DNA of 64,000 nt from Amycolatopsis lexingtonensis (GCF_014873755.1 NZ_JADBEG010000001.1:3846501-3910500), one strand, 5' to 3'; shown: positions 41,513-50,696, numbered from the stretch's first letter. Translations and numbers: made by a program. The notes: generated from the letters alone by a model not told the origin.

Positions 41513-41980
41513 ATGGCGAACGCGACGCTGCCCGATCTGACGGTCGGCGAACTTTCCCGGCGCAGCGGGGTACCCGCGTCGGCCCTGCGGTTCTACGAAG
41601 ACGAAGGCTTGATCCGGAGCCGCCGCACCGCCGGGAACCAGCGGCGCTACTGCCGGGACGCCCTGCGGCGGGTGACGTTCATCAGGATGTCGCAGCGGGT
41701 CGGCATGCCGCTGTCCACCATCCGGGAAGTGCTGGCCCTGCTGCCCGACGACCGCACCCCCACGCGCGCCGACTGGGCGCGGATCTCGCAGTGCTGGCGG
41801 GAAGACCTGAACGCGCGGATCCGCCAGATGGAACAGCTGCGCGACGACCTGACCGACTGCATCGGCTGCGGGTGCATGTCACTGGCCAAGTGCCGGTTGG
41901 CCAACCCGGGCGACCGGCTCGGCGCCGACGGCCCGGGGCCCCAGCGCCTCGCCGACCACCGCGCGGACGGCTATGCCTGA
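41513..41980 (+). CDS. soxR: SoxR redox-sensing regulator ([2Fe-2S], MerR family)
   Basis: The 155-aa protein has a MerR winged helix (TVGELSRRSGVPASALRFYEDEGLIRSRR), a dimerisation helix and the [2Fe-2S] motif C-X2-C-X-C-X5-C at residues 116, 119, 121 and 127. Oxidation of the cluster by redox-cycling drugs activates transcription. ATG 41513 was chosen because TTGCAT ends 7 nt upstream; ATG 41504 would lie within that box. The final 10 nt overlap the convergent DinB gene. Confidence 0.95.
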   Translation: MANATLPDLTVGELSRRSGVPASALRFYEDEGLIRSRRTAGNQRRYCRDALRRVTFIRMSQRVGMPLSTIREVLALLPDDRTPTRADWARISQCWREDLNARIRQMEQLRDDLTDCIGCGCMSLAKCRLANPGDRLGADGPGPQRLADHRADGYA

Positions 41981-42483
41981 CGTTCCAGCACGCCGCGCAG
42001 GAACATCGCCTGGCCGGCGTGCTGGATGTCGTCGTCGAGGACGCTGATCAGGCGCACGCCCAGCGTCACCGGCGGGTCCCAGGCCTCGTCGACCACCCGG
42101 TCGAGTGCCTTGGCGTCGAGACCGGTCACGAACCGGACGGTCTGCTCGTGCACGGCGTCGTAGTAGCCCGTGAGCAGGTCCGGCTTGTCGACGCGGACCG
42201 CCTCGACGTCGGCGGGGCGGTGGCCGTAGCCGGTGTCGCCGGCCGGGAACGGGAGGCCGAAGCGCGACAGCCAGTCCTCGCCGGTCCACACCTGTTCCGT
42301 GCCCGCCACGTCCGCGACGTGGTCGTCCTGGACCCGGGTCAGGTGCCACACCAGCCAGGCGATCGAGTTGGCCTCGTCGTCCAGCCGGGCCCGGAGCCGG
42401 TCGGCGGTGAGTCCTTCCACCGCCGCGTGCACCGTGCCCTGGACCCGGCTGAACCCGTCGACGAGCAGATCGGCCACGTTCAT
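41971..42483 (-). CDS. DinB/mycothiol-transferase-like protein (DUF664)
   Basis: The 170-aa four-helix protein fits the DinB superfamily branch found with mycothiol-dependent enzymes: ANSIAWLVWHLTRVQDDHVADVAG near residue 40-60 (first metal His), an acidic linker, and DDDIQHAGQAMFLRGVL near the end (second metal His). Relatives transfer mycothiol to electrophiles. ATG follows GGGAGG. Context with SoxR suggests a thiol or redox role, though no operator is seen in front of this gene. Confidence 0.85.
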   Translation of the reverse strand: MNVADLLVDGFSRVQGTVHAAVEGLTADRLRARLDDEANSIAWLVWHLTRVQDDHVADVAGTEQVWTGEDWLSRFGLPFPAGDTGYGHRPADVEAVRVDKPDLLTGYYDAVHEQTVRFVTGLDAKALDRVVDEAWDPPVTLGVRLISVLDDDIQHAGQAMFLRGVLERQA

Positions 42484-42555
42484 TCGGCTGCCTCCCGTTG
42501 CTGACGCCGTTCTCTCGCGTGCTACCCGATCATGCCCGCCGGCAAACGGTTCCCG

Positions 42556-43086
42556 CTAGCGCGGCAGCAGCTGGTCGAAGAACGAGCGGTAGCGCCGCAG
42601 CGCGATCCGCAGCTCCTCGGTGGCCGGTTCGCCCTGCTGCCACTGGGCTTCCAGGTCGCTCTTGTGCTCGGCGAACGTGGTGGCCAGCGCGCTGATCACG
42701 GCGGCGACCAGCTCGTCGGCCTGCCGCACGGCCTGCTTCGGGTCGTCGACGAAGCCGGTCTGGACGTTCTGCCAGCGGTCGCGGAAGCCGGTGACCTTCT
42801 CCTCGTCGATCAGCGGGGGCGTCTCGACGTCGCCGCCCGACTCCGCGGGCGCGGTGCCACTGTCCGCCGTGCCGGAGCCCGCGGTGTCAGAGCCCGCCGA
42901 TGCCAGGTCCGCGGTGCTCAGGCCGTGGTCCTGGCCGGTGCCCGGCTCGCGGAACTCGGCCTGCTCCTGCTCGGGAACCCCGGCGGTGTCGTCGCGGGAG
43001 TCGCGGGACGAGTCGTCGTGCGCGAGGTCGTCGCGGCCGAGGTCGTCGTCCTGGTCGGTGCTGTGCCGCGTCAGGTGGTCAGTCAT
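42556..43086 (-). CDS. Hypothetical protein with acidic N terminus and shared C-terminal helical domain
   Basis: The 176-aa protein has an acidic, Asp/Ser/Thr-rich low-complexity region (about 1-90) and a helical domain (about 95-175) starting RDRWQNVQTGFVDDPKQAVRQADELV. A similar domain is in its neighbour, which reads AREWAQVQEKFVDQPSAAVAEADQLL. The two are 2 nt apart and probably interact or arose by duplication. ATG 43086 follows GGAGG. Function unknown. Confidence 0.7.
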   Translation of the reverse strand: MTDHLTRHSTDQDDDLGRDDLAHDDSSRDSRDDTAGVPEQEQAEFREPGTGQDHGLSTADLASAGSDTAGSGTADSGTAPAESGGDVETPPLIDEEKVTGFRDRWQNVQTGFVDDPKQAVRQADELVAAVISALATTFAEHKSDLEAQWQQGEPATEELRIALRRYRSFFDQLLPR

Positions 43087-43088
43087 GG

Positions 43089-43754
43089 TCAGCGTCCTCC
43101 GTTCCACTCGGTCCGCGGCTGCGCGGACGCCTGGTGCTCGTGCTGGTCGGTGTCGCCACGGCCGTCGCGGTCGTGGTCGTGGTCGTGCTGGTGACCGTTC
43201 CGGCGGTCGTGGTGCTCGTCGTCGGCGCCGTCGGTCAGCAGGTCCTCGACCACGGTCCGGTAGCGGACCATCGCGTCGCGCAGGTCCTCAGTGGACGCTC
43301 CGTCGCGCTTCTGCTGCGTGGCGTGCGCGGCGCGGTAGTGCTCCAGCGTCTTGGCGTGGCGCACGGAAAGGTCGGACAGCTGCTGCTCGTACCCCTCGGT
43401 CGGGTAGCCGCGTTCGGCCATCAGTGCGACGAGGAGCTGGTCCGCTTCGGCGACCGCGGCGGACGGCTGGTCGACGAACTTTTCCTGTACCTGCGCCCAT
43501 TCCCGGGCGTAGCGCTCGCGGGCCGAGGCCGAGAGCGGGCGGATGTCGAGCTCCTTGTGGCGGCGTTCCCGCTCGGCGAGCTCGCGTTGCGCGGCGCGCG
43601 GGTTGTCGCTTTCCTTCACGGCGCGGTCGTACTCCGGCCCGAAGCGCTGCTGCAGCCGTTTTCGCTGCATCTCTTGTGTCACAAGCCAGATCACGGCGCC
43701 GAGCACCGCGACGGCCACGACGACGATCACGACGATCAGCCAGGTGGGCATCAC
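43089..43754 (-). CDS. Membrane-anchored protein with the same helical domain and a His/Asp-rich tail
   Basis: The 221-aa protein has one N-terminal transmembrane helix (about 4-26), a coiled coil rich in R and E (about 28-70), the helical domain shared with the downstream gene (about 82-180) and a His/Asp-rich C terminus (DDEHHDRRNGHQHDHDHDRD) that could bind metal. Orientation suggests a cytoplasmic body. The gene order is membrane anchor first, soluble partner second. No known family with a defined role recognised. Confidence 0.72.
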   Translation of the reverse strand: MMPTWLIVVIVVVAVAVLGAVIWLVTQEMQRKRLQQRFGPEYDRAVKESDNPRAAQRELAERERRHKELDIRPLSASARERYAREWAQVQEKFVDQPSAAVAEADQLLVALMAERGYPTEGYEQQLSDLSVRHAKTLEHYRAAHATQQKRDGASTEDLRDAMVRYRTVVEDLLTDGADDEHHDRRNGHQHDHDHDRDGRGDTDQHEHQASAQPRTEWNGGR

Positions 43755-43874
43755 ACAACTCCTTCATGGATGTCGCCCCCGATGGGACCGGTGTGCCCGC
43801 TACCCGGGTGCCGAAAACCACGGCCGCCCGCGATTCGGCCGACCGGCCGCGCCGATGCCGCCGGATGCGCGGTG

Positions 43875-43957
43875 TAACGACGGTAACACCAGGAAAATAG
43901 CGTCGTTAACATCCGAGTGCTATCGTCGATAACAGAACGACGAAATCAGCGTTACCA
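43875..43957 (+). promoter_or_regulatory. Four 14-bp iterons at exact 23-bp steps before the SDR gene
   Basis: TAACGACGGTAACA (43875), TAGCGTCGTTAACA (43898) and TATCGTCGATAACA (43921) are direct repeats of TANCGWCGNTAACA, each itself partly palindromic about the CGWCG core. A fourth, weaker unit (AATCAGCGTTACCA) starts at 43944, again 23 bp on. They fill the promoter region up to 19 nt before the SDR start. This is an operator array; the regulator is not adjacent. Confidence 0.75.
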
Positions 43958-43975
43958 AGCAGGAGGCAGGCACCG

Positions 43976-44719
43976 ATGAGCACCACCACCGAACCCCGCG
44001 TCGCGATCGTCACCGGCGGCTCCCGCGGCATCGGCCGCCAGGTCGCCGAGCGGCTGGCCGCCGACGGCATGGCCGTCGTCGTCAACTACGCCGGCAACGA
44101 GAAGGAGGCCACGGCCGCCGTCGACGCCATCACCGAACGCGGTGGGCGGGCCATCGCCGTCCGGGCCGACGTCGCCGCCCCGGCCGCGGTCGCGGAGCTG
44201 TTCGACACCGCGGAACGCACCTTCGGCGGCGTGGACGTCGTCGCGCACCTGGCCGGGGTGATGACCGCGCCGACGCCGATCGCGGACACCGACTTCGAGG
44301 TCCTCGACCGGGTGCACCGCACCAACATCCGCGGCACGTTCGCGGTGGCCCAGCAAGCCGCGAAGCGGGTGCGCGACGGCGGCGCCGTGATCACCACCTC
44401 GACGTCCGTGCTCGGCCTGAACCTGCCCGGCTACGGCATCTACAACGCGACCAAGGGCGCGGTCGAGGCGATCACCATGATCCTGGCCCGCGAGCTGCGC
44501 GGGCGCGACATCACCGTCAACACCGTGGCCCCCGGCCCGACCGCGACCGCGCTGTTCCTCGACGGCAAGGACGAGGAGACGATCACGCGGATGGCCAAGC
44601 AGCCGCCGCTCGAGCGGCTCGGCCAGCCCGAGGACATCGCCGAGGTCGTCGCGTTCCTGGCCGGCCCGGCCCGCTGGGTCAACGGCCAGGTGCTGCGCGC
44701 CAACGGCGGAATCGTCTGA
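43976..44719 (+). CDS. Short-chain dehydrogenase/reductase (3-oxoacyl-ACP-reductase-like)
   Basis: The 247-aa SDR has the cofactor motif TGGSRGIG (residues about 14-21), NYAG for NADP preference, the HLAGV strand, catalytic Ser (ITTSTSV), Y-x-x-x-K in YGIYNATKGAVEA, and the closing segment FLAGPARWVNGQVLRANGGIV. It probably reduces a ketone or oxidises an alcohol. AGGAGG precedes the ATG. The iteron array at 43875-43957 makes it the regulated target of an unlinked factor. Confidence 0.92.
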   Translation: MSTTTEPRVAIVTGGSRGIGRQVAERLAADGMAVVVNYAGNEKEATAAVDAITERGGRAIAVRADVAAPAAVAELFDTAERTFGGVDVVAHLAGVMTAPTPIADTDFEVLDRVHRTNIRGTFAVAQQAAKRVRDGGAVITTSTSVLGLNLPGYGIYNATKGAVEAITMILARELRGRDITVNTVAPGPTATALFLDGKDEETITRMAKQPPLERLGQPEDIAEVVAFLAGPARWVNGQVLRANGGIV

Positions 44720-44742
44720 GGAGGACGGCCACGCCGACCTGC

Positions 44743-45180
44743 TCAGCCCGGCGCCCGCGTGAACCGGGTGACGATCAGGTGGTCCTTCGCCGGCCCGCGG
44801 ACCGCCCACTCCTGACGCCAGCGCCGCGCGTCGAGCACCTGGTAGCTCCCGCGGTAGAGGTCGTCGCGGCAGGGGTGGTCGGTGGCCCAGTGCCCGGCGC
44901 GCAGGTCGAGCTCGTGGAAGAAGCCGCCGTGGTCGAAGTGGACGTCGGCCCGGCCGGGCGCGGTCGGGCGGTAGTGCAGGGTGCGTGTGACCGGGCCGGT
45001 GTAGCTGCCGAGGCGCATCTCGCCGGCTTCGCGGTAGACGAGCTCGCCGTTCTCTTCGGTGAAGCTCGCGGTGCCGGTCACCTCACCCGCCGCCTCGCCG
45101 TCGGCGGTGAGGATTTCGCGGTCCAGCCGCCACGCACCGGCGAAATGCGCGACGAGATCGGGAACGGGCCAGTACTCCAC
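44743..45180 (-). CDS. DUF6314-family protein
   Basis: The 145-aa beta-rich protein matches the DUF6314 family: [16 protein letters not shown], then [61 protein letters not shown]. The fold is probably a lipocalin-like barrel, and the family has no established function. The GTG at 45180 has CAGACT 6 nt upstream. It sits 68 nt from the divergent recQ. Confidence 0.75.
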   Translation of the reverse strand: MEYWPVPDLVAHFAGAWRLDREILTADGEAAGEVTGTASFTEENGELVYREAGEMRLGSYTGPVTRTLHYRPTAPGRADVHFDHGGFFHELDLRAGHWATDHPCRDDLYRGSYQVLDARRWRQEWAVRGPAKDHLIVTRFTRAPG

Positions 45181-45248
45181 CCCGCCAGTCTGCCACCCGG
45201 CGGCGGGGCGGCCCGGAACTGTCGGACCCCCGCTCTATAGTCGGCCGG

Positions 45249-47087
45249 GTGGCAGAGACCGACCTCGCACCCGCGTCCGACGCGCTGGAGACCCTCCGGC
45301 GCGTGTTCGGCTACGACAGCTTCCGCGGCGACCAGGCGGCGATCGTCGAGCACGTGATCGCCGGCGGCGACGCGCTCGTGCTGATGCCCACCGGCGGCGG
45401 GAAATCCTTGTGCTACCAGATTCCCGCGCTCGTGCGCCCGGGCGTCGGCGTGGTGATCTCCCCGCTGATCGCGCTGATGCAGGACCAGGTCGACGCGCTG
45501 CGCAACGCCGGCGTCCGCGCCGGGTTCCTCAACTCCACCCAGGACTACGCGGCCCGCCAGGAGGTCGAGTCGGCGTTCCTGAGCGGCGAGCTCGACCTGC
45601 TCTACCTGGCACCGGAACGGCTTTCGGTCGAATCCACCGTGCGGCTGCTCGACCGCGGCAAGATTTCGCTGTTCGCGATCGACGAAGCGCACTGCGTCGC
45701 CCAGTGGGGCCACGACTTCCGGCCCGACTACCTCCAGCTCTCCGCGCTGCACGAGCGCTGGCCGGACGTACCGCGGATCGCGTTGACGGCGACCGCGACC
45801 GAGGCCACGCACCGGGAGATCTCCTCGCGGCTGGGGCTCGACGAAGCCCGGCACTTCGTCGCGAGCTTCGACCGGCCGAACATCCAGTACCGGATCGTCG
45901 GGAAGAACTCGCCGCAGCGGCAGCTGCTCGAACTGCTGCGCACCGAACACCAGGGCGACGCCGGGATCGTCTACTGCCTGTCCCGGAACTCGGTCGAGAA
46001 GACCGCGGAATTCCTGGTGCAGAACGGGATCCCGGCGGTCCCGTACCACGCGGGCCTCGACGCGCGCACGAGGGCGAAGCACCAGTCGCGGTTCCTGCGC
46101 GAGGACGGGCTGATCGTGGTCGCCACGATCGCGTTCGGCATGGGCATCGACAAACCGGACGTCCGGTTCGTCGCGCACCTCGACCTGCCGAAGTCGGTCG
46201 AGGGCTACTACCAGGAAACCGGCCGCGCGGGCCGGGACGGCCTGCCTTCGACCGCCTGGCTCGCATACGGGCTGCAGGACGTCGTGCAGCAGCGCAAGAT
46301 GATCGACACGTCCGAGGGCGACGACGCGCACCGCCGGCGGCTCGGCGCGCACCTGAACGCGATGCTCGCGCTGTGCGAGACGGTGGAATGCCGCCGGGTG
46401 CAGGTGCTCAACTACTTCGGGCAGCAGGCCGAGCCGTGCGGCAACTGCGACACGTGCCTGAACCCGCCGGAGAAGTGGGACGGGACGATCGCGGCGCAGA
46501 AGCTGCTCTCGACGGTGGTGCGGCTGCGCAACGAGCGGCGGCAGAAGTTCGGCGCCGGGCAGATCATCGACATCCTGCTCGGCAAGTCCACGCCGAAGGT
46601 CACGCAGTTCCAGCACGACACGCTCAAGACGTTCGGCATCGGCACCGACCTGCGCGAACAGGACTGGCGGGCGGTCGTGCGCCAGCTGCTCGCCCAGGGC
46701 CTGCTCGCGGTCGAAGGCGACTACGGCTCCCTCGTGCTCACCGAGGCCAGCGCCGAAGTCCTGGGCGGTGACCGCCAGGTGATGCTGCGCCGCGAGCCCG
46801 AGCGCGCGGCGGCCGCGAAGGTCCGCGGCACGCGGAAAGCCGCCGCCGCGGCGGTGGACATGCCCGCGGAAGCGGCGCCGCTGTTCGAACGCCTGCGTGC
46901 CTGGCGGGCGAGCGTCGCGAAGGAGCAGGGCGTACCCGCGTACGTCATCTTCCACGACGCCACCCTGCGCCAGATCGCCACGCGAAAGCCGTCTTCGCTG
47001 GCGGATCTGGGCACGGTCAGCGGGGTCGGCGAGAACAAGCTCGCCAAGTACGGCGAAGGGGTCCTCGAAGTCCTGACCGCCGAGTGA
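45249..47087 (+). CDS. recQ: ATP-dependent DNA helicase RecQ
   Basis: The 612-aa superfamily-2 helicase has motifs I ([16 protein letters not shown]), DEAH-type [20 protein letters not shown]-like TATATEA, and [10 protein letters not shown] (motif VI). A RecQ zinc site follows (C in ETVECRR, then CGNC-DTC), then a winged-helix RQC domain and a C-terminal HRDC domain ([29 protein letters not shown]). It unwinds DNA in recombination and fork repair. TATAGT (45236-45241) ends 7 nt before the GTG, so translation is leaderless. Confidence 0.95.
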   Translation: MAETDLAPASDALETLRRVFGYDSFRGDQAAIVEHVIAGGDALVLMPTGGGKSLCYQIPALVRPGVGVVISPLIALMQDQVDALRNAGVRAGFLNSTQDYAARQEVESAFLSGELDLLYLAPERLSVESTVRLLDRGKISLFAIDEAHCVAQWGHDFRPDYLQLSALHERWPDVPRIALTATATEATHREISSRLGLDEARHFVASFDRPNIQYRIVGKNSPQRQLLELLRTEHQGDAGIVYCLSRNSVEKTAEFLVQNGIPAVPYHAGLDARTRAKHQSRFLREDGLIVVATIAFGMGIDKPDVRFVAHLDLPKSVEGYYQETGRAGRDGLPSTAWLAYGLQDVVQQRKMIDTSEGDDAHRRRLGAHLNAMLALCETVECRRVQVLNYFGQQAEPCGNCDTCLNPPEKWDGTIAAQKLLSTVVRLRNERRQKFGAGQIIDILLGKSTPKVTQFQHDTLKTFGIGTDLREQDWRAVVRQLLAQGLLAVEGDYGSLVLTEASAEVLGGDRQVMLRREPERAAAAKVRGTRKAAAAAVDMPAEAAPLFERLRAWRASVAKEQGVPAYVIFHDATLRQIATRKPSSLADLGTVSGVGENKLAKYGEGVLEVLTAE

Positions 47088-47088
47088 C

Positions 47089-47319
47089 CTAGCGGGCGGC
47101 CGGCCCCGGCTGCCCGGGCTGTCCCGGTTCGCCGGTCACGGAGTTGACCTTGCGGACCGCGCCGGCGATCTGCTCGTGGTACTTGCCCTTGGTCTTGTCG
47201 TCGACGAACTTGGCCGCCTTGCCGACGGCGCCGTTCACCTTTTCGGGGTTTTTCTTGGCGTACGCGCGGGCGGCGCCGGCCGCGCCGGCCAGCACGGTGA
47301 GCTTGCGCAGGAAAGCCAT
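47089..47319 (-). CDS. Small MT0933-like protein (annotated as antitoxin in related genomes)
   Basis: The 76-aa protein starts [29 protein letters not shown] and continues VDDKTKGKYHEQIAGAVRKVNSVTG, the pattern of the MT0933 (Rv0909-like) family often called antitoxins. It has a Lys-rich amphipathic body and a Gly/Pro-rich tail. No toxin gene lies beside it, so a toxin-antitoxin role is not supported here. GGGAGA precedes the ATG. Its stop is one base from the recQ stop. Confidence 0.72.
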   Translation of the reverse strand: MAFLRKLTVLAGAAGAARAYAKKNPEKVNGAVGKAAKFVDDKTKGKYHEQIAGAVRKVNSVTGEPGQPGQPGPAAR

Positions 47320-47447
47320 CGTCGTCTCCCTCGTCGGTGTGCGGTCATCCTGACAACGCGGACGAACCACCCGGAGGTTCCCCGTGTGACGATGGCCAAA
47401 CAAAATTGCCGCGCGAGCGGCGCCTGTCGGCCTCTAGGGTCGGGCTC

Positions 47448-48413
47448 ATGCGCGACCTGGCGGCCCTGCCGAAAGCCCACCTGCACGTCCACCTCGAGAG
47501 CACGATCCGGCCGGGCACGCTGCGCGAACTCGGCGAGGCGAACGGCGTCGCCGTCCCGGCCGAACCGCCGGAGTTCGACGGCTTTCGCGCGTTCGCCGAC
47601 TACAACGCGCTCATCCGAGCCTGCCTCCAGCAGCCCGGGGACTTCGAGCGCATCGCACGCGAGTACTGCGAAGACGAGCTCGCCCAAGGCACGCGCTACG
47701 CCGAAGTCACGTTCACCGCGGCCTCGCACGGGGAACGACTGGGCGACCTCGAAATGCCGCTGGCGTCCGTCCTCAACGGACTGTCCGGGCTCGAAACCCG
47801 GCTCGTGCTCGACCACTCCCGGCGGCGCTCGGTCGAACGCGCCGAGCGCACCCTCGACCTCGCCCTGAAGTACGACGAAGTCTTCGCGATCGGCATGGCG
47901 GGCGAGGAAAACCACTCGCTGAGGCCGTTCGCGACGCTCTTCGAAAAGGCCCAGGCGGCCGGGATCCGCCTGCTGCACCACACCGGCGAGGACGCCGGGC
48001 CGGACAGCATCCGCGAAGCACTCGAAGTGGGCCGGACCGAACGGCTCGGGCACGGCATCCGCGTCCTCGACGACCCGGCGCTCGTCGCCGAGGTCCGCGA
48101 ACGGGGCCTGGCGCTGGAAGTCTGCCCGTCGTCGAACGTGACGCTGGGGCTGGTGCCCTCGCTGCCCGAGCACCCGCTCCCCCGCCTTCGCGAGGCCGGG
48201 CTGACGGTCACGATCAACACCGACGTTCCTTCGGTGACCGGCGCGCAACTCGCCGAGGAGTACGCCCGCGTCCGCGACGCCTTCGGCTACGACGACGCCA
48301 CGATGGCGGACTTCGCACGCGCGAGCGTCAAAGCGTCCTTCGCCCCCGAAGCGACGAAGCGGAAGCTCCTGGCGGACATCGACGCGTGGCTCACACCGGC
48401 AGCAGGCGGGTGA
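47448..48413 (+). CDS. Adenosine deaminase-family protein
   Basis: The 321-aa protein is a TIM-barrel amidohydrolase of the adenosine deaminase family. It has HLHVHLE (zinc His at residues 11 and 13), HHTGEDAGP (zinc His and a conserved Glu region), ERLGHGIRV, and NTDVPSVTG with the zinc Asp. It deaminates adenosine or an adenine-like purine. HLES replaces the usual HLDG/HLEG, a mild deviation. TAGGGT (47435-47440) ends 7 nt before the ATG. The 3-prime end overlaps the VWA gene by 23 nt. Confidence 0.88.
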   Translation: MRDLAALPKAHLHVHLESTIRPGTLRELGEANGVAVPAEPPEFDGFRAFADYNALIRACLQQPGDFERIAREYCEDELAQGTRYAEVTFTAASHGERLGDLEMPLASVLNGLSGLETRLVLDHSRRRSVERAERTLDLALKYDEVFAIGMAGEENHSLRPFATLFEKAQAAGIRLLHHTGEDAGPDSIREALEVGRTERLGHGIRVLDDPALVAEVRERGLALEVCPSSNVTLGLVPSLPEHPLPRLREAGLTVTINTDVPSVTGAQLAEEYARVRDAFGYDDATMADFARASVKASFAPEATKRKLLADIDAWLTPAAGG

Positions 48414-49755
48414 CCAGCGCGGACAGCTGCTGCACCGTGCGGCACTCGTGCATCTCGACGACGTCGGCGTACTCCAGCGCCGCCGAGTCGCCGGTCGACC
48501 AGAGCGAGCGCCGTTCCGGGTTCAGCCAGTAGACGTGGCGGGCGCGCGACTTGATCGCGCGGACCGCGTCGAGGTTGGGGTCGCCGCCGTTGGTGCGGGC
48601 GTCGCCGAGGATCAGCACCGACGTGCGGGGGCCGACGGCGTCCAGCCAGTTGTCGGTGAACTGGCGCAGGGAGCCGCCGTAGTCGCTGTGGCCGTCCCAG
48701 CGCACCAACGCCGCTTCGGACAGCATGCGCGCGCCGAGGTGCTCGGGGTCGGCCGTGCCGGTGGTGACCAGGTGGGTGACCTCGTCGGCGCTGTCCACGA
48801 AGGCGAACACGCGGATCTTGCTGAACTGGTCGCGCAGCGCCTGCACCAGCAGCATGGTGAAGTTCGCGAACCCGGCCACCGACCCGGAAAGATCGCACAG
48901 CAGCACGATTTCCGGCCGGCCGGGCCGCCGGTGGCGGTAGGCCGGGCGCAGCGGGACACCGCCGGTCGACAGCGAACGCCGCAACGTGCGGCGCAGGTCG
49001 ATCTGCCCGCGCGTGGTGCGCTTGCGCCGGGCGGCCAGGCGCGTCGCCAGCTTGCGGGACAGCGGCTGGATCGTGCGGCGCAGCTCGGCGAGCTGGTTGC
49101 GGCTGGCGATGAGGAAGTCGACGCGGTCGGGCGCGGGCGCGATGGCGTGCTTGGCGACGCGTTCGCGGCCGCGGACCTCGGCCGCGCGGCGGCGTGCTTC
49201 GGTGCGGACCCGCCCGCGGAAGCCCTCGACGCGGCGGCGGATCTCGTCGCGGTCGAGCCGGTCGGTGAACTCGCCGCGCGCGCCCCCGCCGCGGACCGCG
49301 GCGAGCACCCGGGCGATCAGCGTCTGCGGCTGGAGCCGCTCCAGGGTCTGGTGCGCCGAGAACCCGCCACCGGGACCGGACGCCGAGCCGTATTGGCCGA
49401 GCATGTCGACGGCCAGCCCGGCGAGCTGGGCGAGCGCCTGCTCGTCCCCGTCGGCCAGCGCGGCGGCCAGCTCTTCCCGCAGCTCTTCCAGCGTCGACGG
49501 CTCTTCGCGGGCGCGTTCGGGCGCGCCGATCCCGGCCGGGAAGTACAGGTCGAAGGCGGCGTCGAAGACCGCGCGCTGCCCACCGCGGCGGACCAGGGCG
49601 GCGGCCAGGCCTTCGCGGACGAGCGCGCGGTCGTCCATGCCGAGGACTTCCAGCGCGGCCGCGGCGTCGACCGTCTCGGCGGGGCCGGCCGGGATGCCCT
49701 GGGCCCGGAGTGCCTTGACGAACGACGCGAGCCGCTCCGGCACGCCGCCGGTCAC
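48391..49755 (-). CDS. VWA-domain protein, CoxE-like
   Basis: The 454-aa protein has an Arg-rich helical N-terminal region (about 1-260) and a C-terminal von Willebrand A domain with the MIDAS motif DLSGSV (near 290), then T and D in RTSVLILGDARTNGG. It is cotranscribed with the MoxR ATPase; their genes overlap by 4 nt (GTGA). CoxE-type proteins with CoxD act as metal-cofactor chaperones, for example in the CO dehydrogenase active site. Its client is not known here; two molybdenum hydroxylases exist in the window. Confidence 0.85.
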   Translation of the reverse strand: MTGGVPERLASFVKALRAQGIPAGPAETVDAAAALEVLGMDDRALVREGLAAALVRRGGQRAVFDAAFDLYFPAGIGAPERAREEPSTLEELREELAAALADGDEQALAQLAGLAVDMLGQYGSASGPGGGFSAHQTLERLQPQTLIARVLAAVRGGGARGEFTDRLDRDEIRRRVEGFRGRVRTEARRRAAEVRGRERVAKHAIAPAPDRVDFLIASRNQLAELRRTIQPLSRKLATRLAARRKRTTRGQIDLRRTLRRSLSTGGVPLRPAYRHRRPGRPEIVLLCDLSGSVAGFANFTMLLVQALRDQFSKIRVFAFVDSADEVTHLVTTGTADPEHLGARMLSEAALVRWDGHSDYGGSLRQFTDNWLDAVGPRTSVLILGDARTNGGDPNLDAVRAIKSRARHVYWLNPERRSLWSTGDSAALEYADVVEMHECRTVQQLSALVTRLLPV

Positions 49756-50633
49756 GACGCGTCCAGGACCTGTTCGAGCTGCAGCCCGGCGCCGGCCTTG
49801 GCGATGTCGTCCTGGTGCTTGAGCACGACGCCGAGGCTCTCCCGCACGACCCGCTCGTCCAGCGTCGACGCGCCGAGCGCGAGCAGCGTGCGCGCCCAGT
49901 CGATGGTCTCCGCGACCGACGGCAGCTTCCGCAGGTCCATCGCCCGCAGCGCGGCGATCACCCGGACGACGGAATCCGCGAGCGCGGCGTCGATGCCCGG
50001 GACCTTGAGCCGGACGATTTCGCGTTCGAGCTCTTCTTCGGGGAAGTCGATGTGGAGGAACAGGCACCGGCGGCGCAGCGCTTCGGACAGCTCGCGCGTG
50101 GCGTTGGAGGTCAGCACGGCGAACGGCGCGCGGGTCGCGGTGATCGTGCCGAACTCGGGGACGGTGACCTGGAAGTCGCCGAGCACCTCCAGCAGCAGGC
50201 CCTCGACCTCCATGTCGGCCTTGTCGGTCTCGTCGATGAGCAGCACGGTCGGCTCGTCGGAGGAGATCGCGGTGAGCAGCGGGCGGCGGAGCAGGAACTC
50301 CTCGCCGAAGATGTCGGTGCGGGCCTGCTCCCAGGTCTCGTCGCGGCCGGCGGTGATCCGCAGCAGCTGCTTCGCGTGGTTCCACTCGTAGAGCGCGCGG
50401 GCCTCGTCGATGCCCTCGTAGCACTGCAGGCGCACCAGCCGCGAGCCGCTGACCTGGGCGACGGCCTTGGCGAGCTCGGTCTTGCCGACACCGGCCGGGC
50501 CTTCGACCAGCAGCGGCTTGCCGAGGCGGTCGGCGAGAAACACCGTGGTCGCCACGGCCGTCGACGCCAGGTAACCGGCTTCGGCCAGCTTGGCCGACAC
50601 GTCGTCGACGGAGGTGAAGAATCCGGTGCCCAC
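49752..50633 (-). CDS. MoxR-family AAA+ ATPase, CoxD-like
   Basis: The 293-aa ATPase has Walker A GPAGVGKTELAKA, Walker B VLLIDETDKAD, sensor 1 VLTSNATRELSEALRRRC and a C-terminal AAA lid. The MoxR/CoxD branch partners with VWA proteins and remodels protein-bound cofactors. The start is GTG 50633, placed 6 nt after AGGAGG; GTG 50636 is a less good alternative. It is divergent from the aldo/keto reductase. Confidence 0.9.
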   Translation of the reverse strand: MGTGFFTSVDDVSAKLAEAGYLASTAVATTVFLADRLGKPLLVEGPAGVGKTELAKAVAQVSGSRLVRLQCYEGIDEARALYEWNHAKQLLRITAGRDETWEQARTDIFGEEFLLRRPLLTAISSDEPTVLLIDETDKADMEVEGLLLEVLGDFQVTVPEFGTITATRAPFAVLTSNATRELSEALRRRCLFLHIDFPEEELEREIVRLKVPGIDAALADSVVRVIAALRAMDLRKLPSVAETIDWARTLLALGASTLDERVVRESLGVVLKHQDDIAKAGAGLQLEQVLDAS

Positions 50634-50696
50634 CACGTGCCTCCTAAGCGGTCGCTCACCAGGAGCGTACCCGACAAGCGGGTTAGGCTCGGCCGC

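Noticed and set aside
39581..44719. A secondary-metabolite gene cluster around the FAD monooxygenase and SDR
   Set aside because: There is no PKS, NRPS, terpene or RiPP core, and each enzyme pairs with its own regulator.
47089..47319. A toxin-antitoxin module at the MT0933-like gene
   Set aside because: No toxin-like gene adjoins; the neighbours are recQ and adenosine deaminase.
45249..50633. A defence island (RecQ, deaminase, MoxR-VWA)
   Set aside because: The deaminase is a standard adenosine deaminase, RecQ is a full-length housekeeping type and the MoxR-VWA pair is CoxD/CoxE-like. No nuclease or third component of a MoxR-VWA defence system is present.
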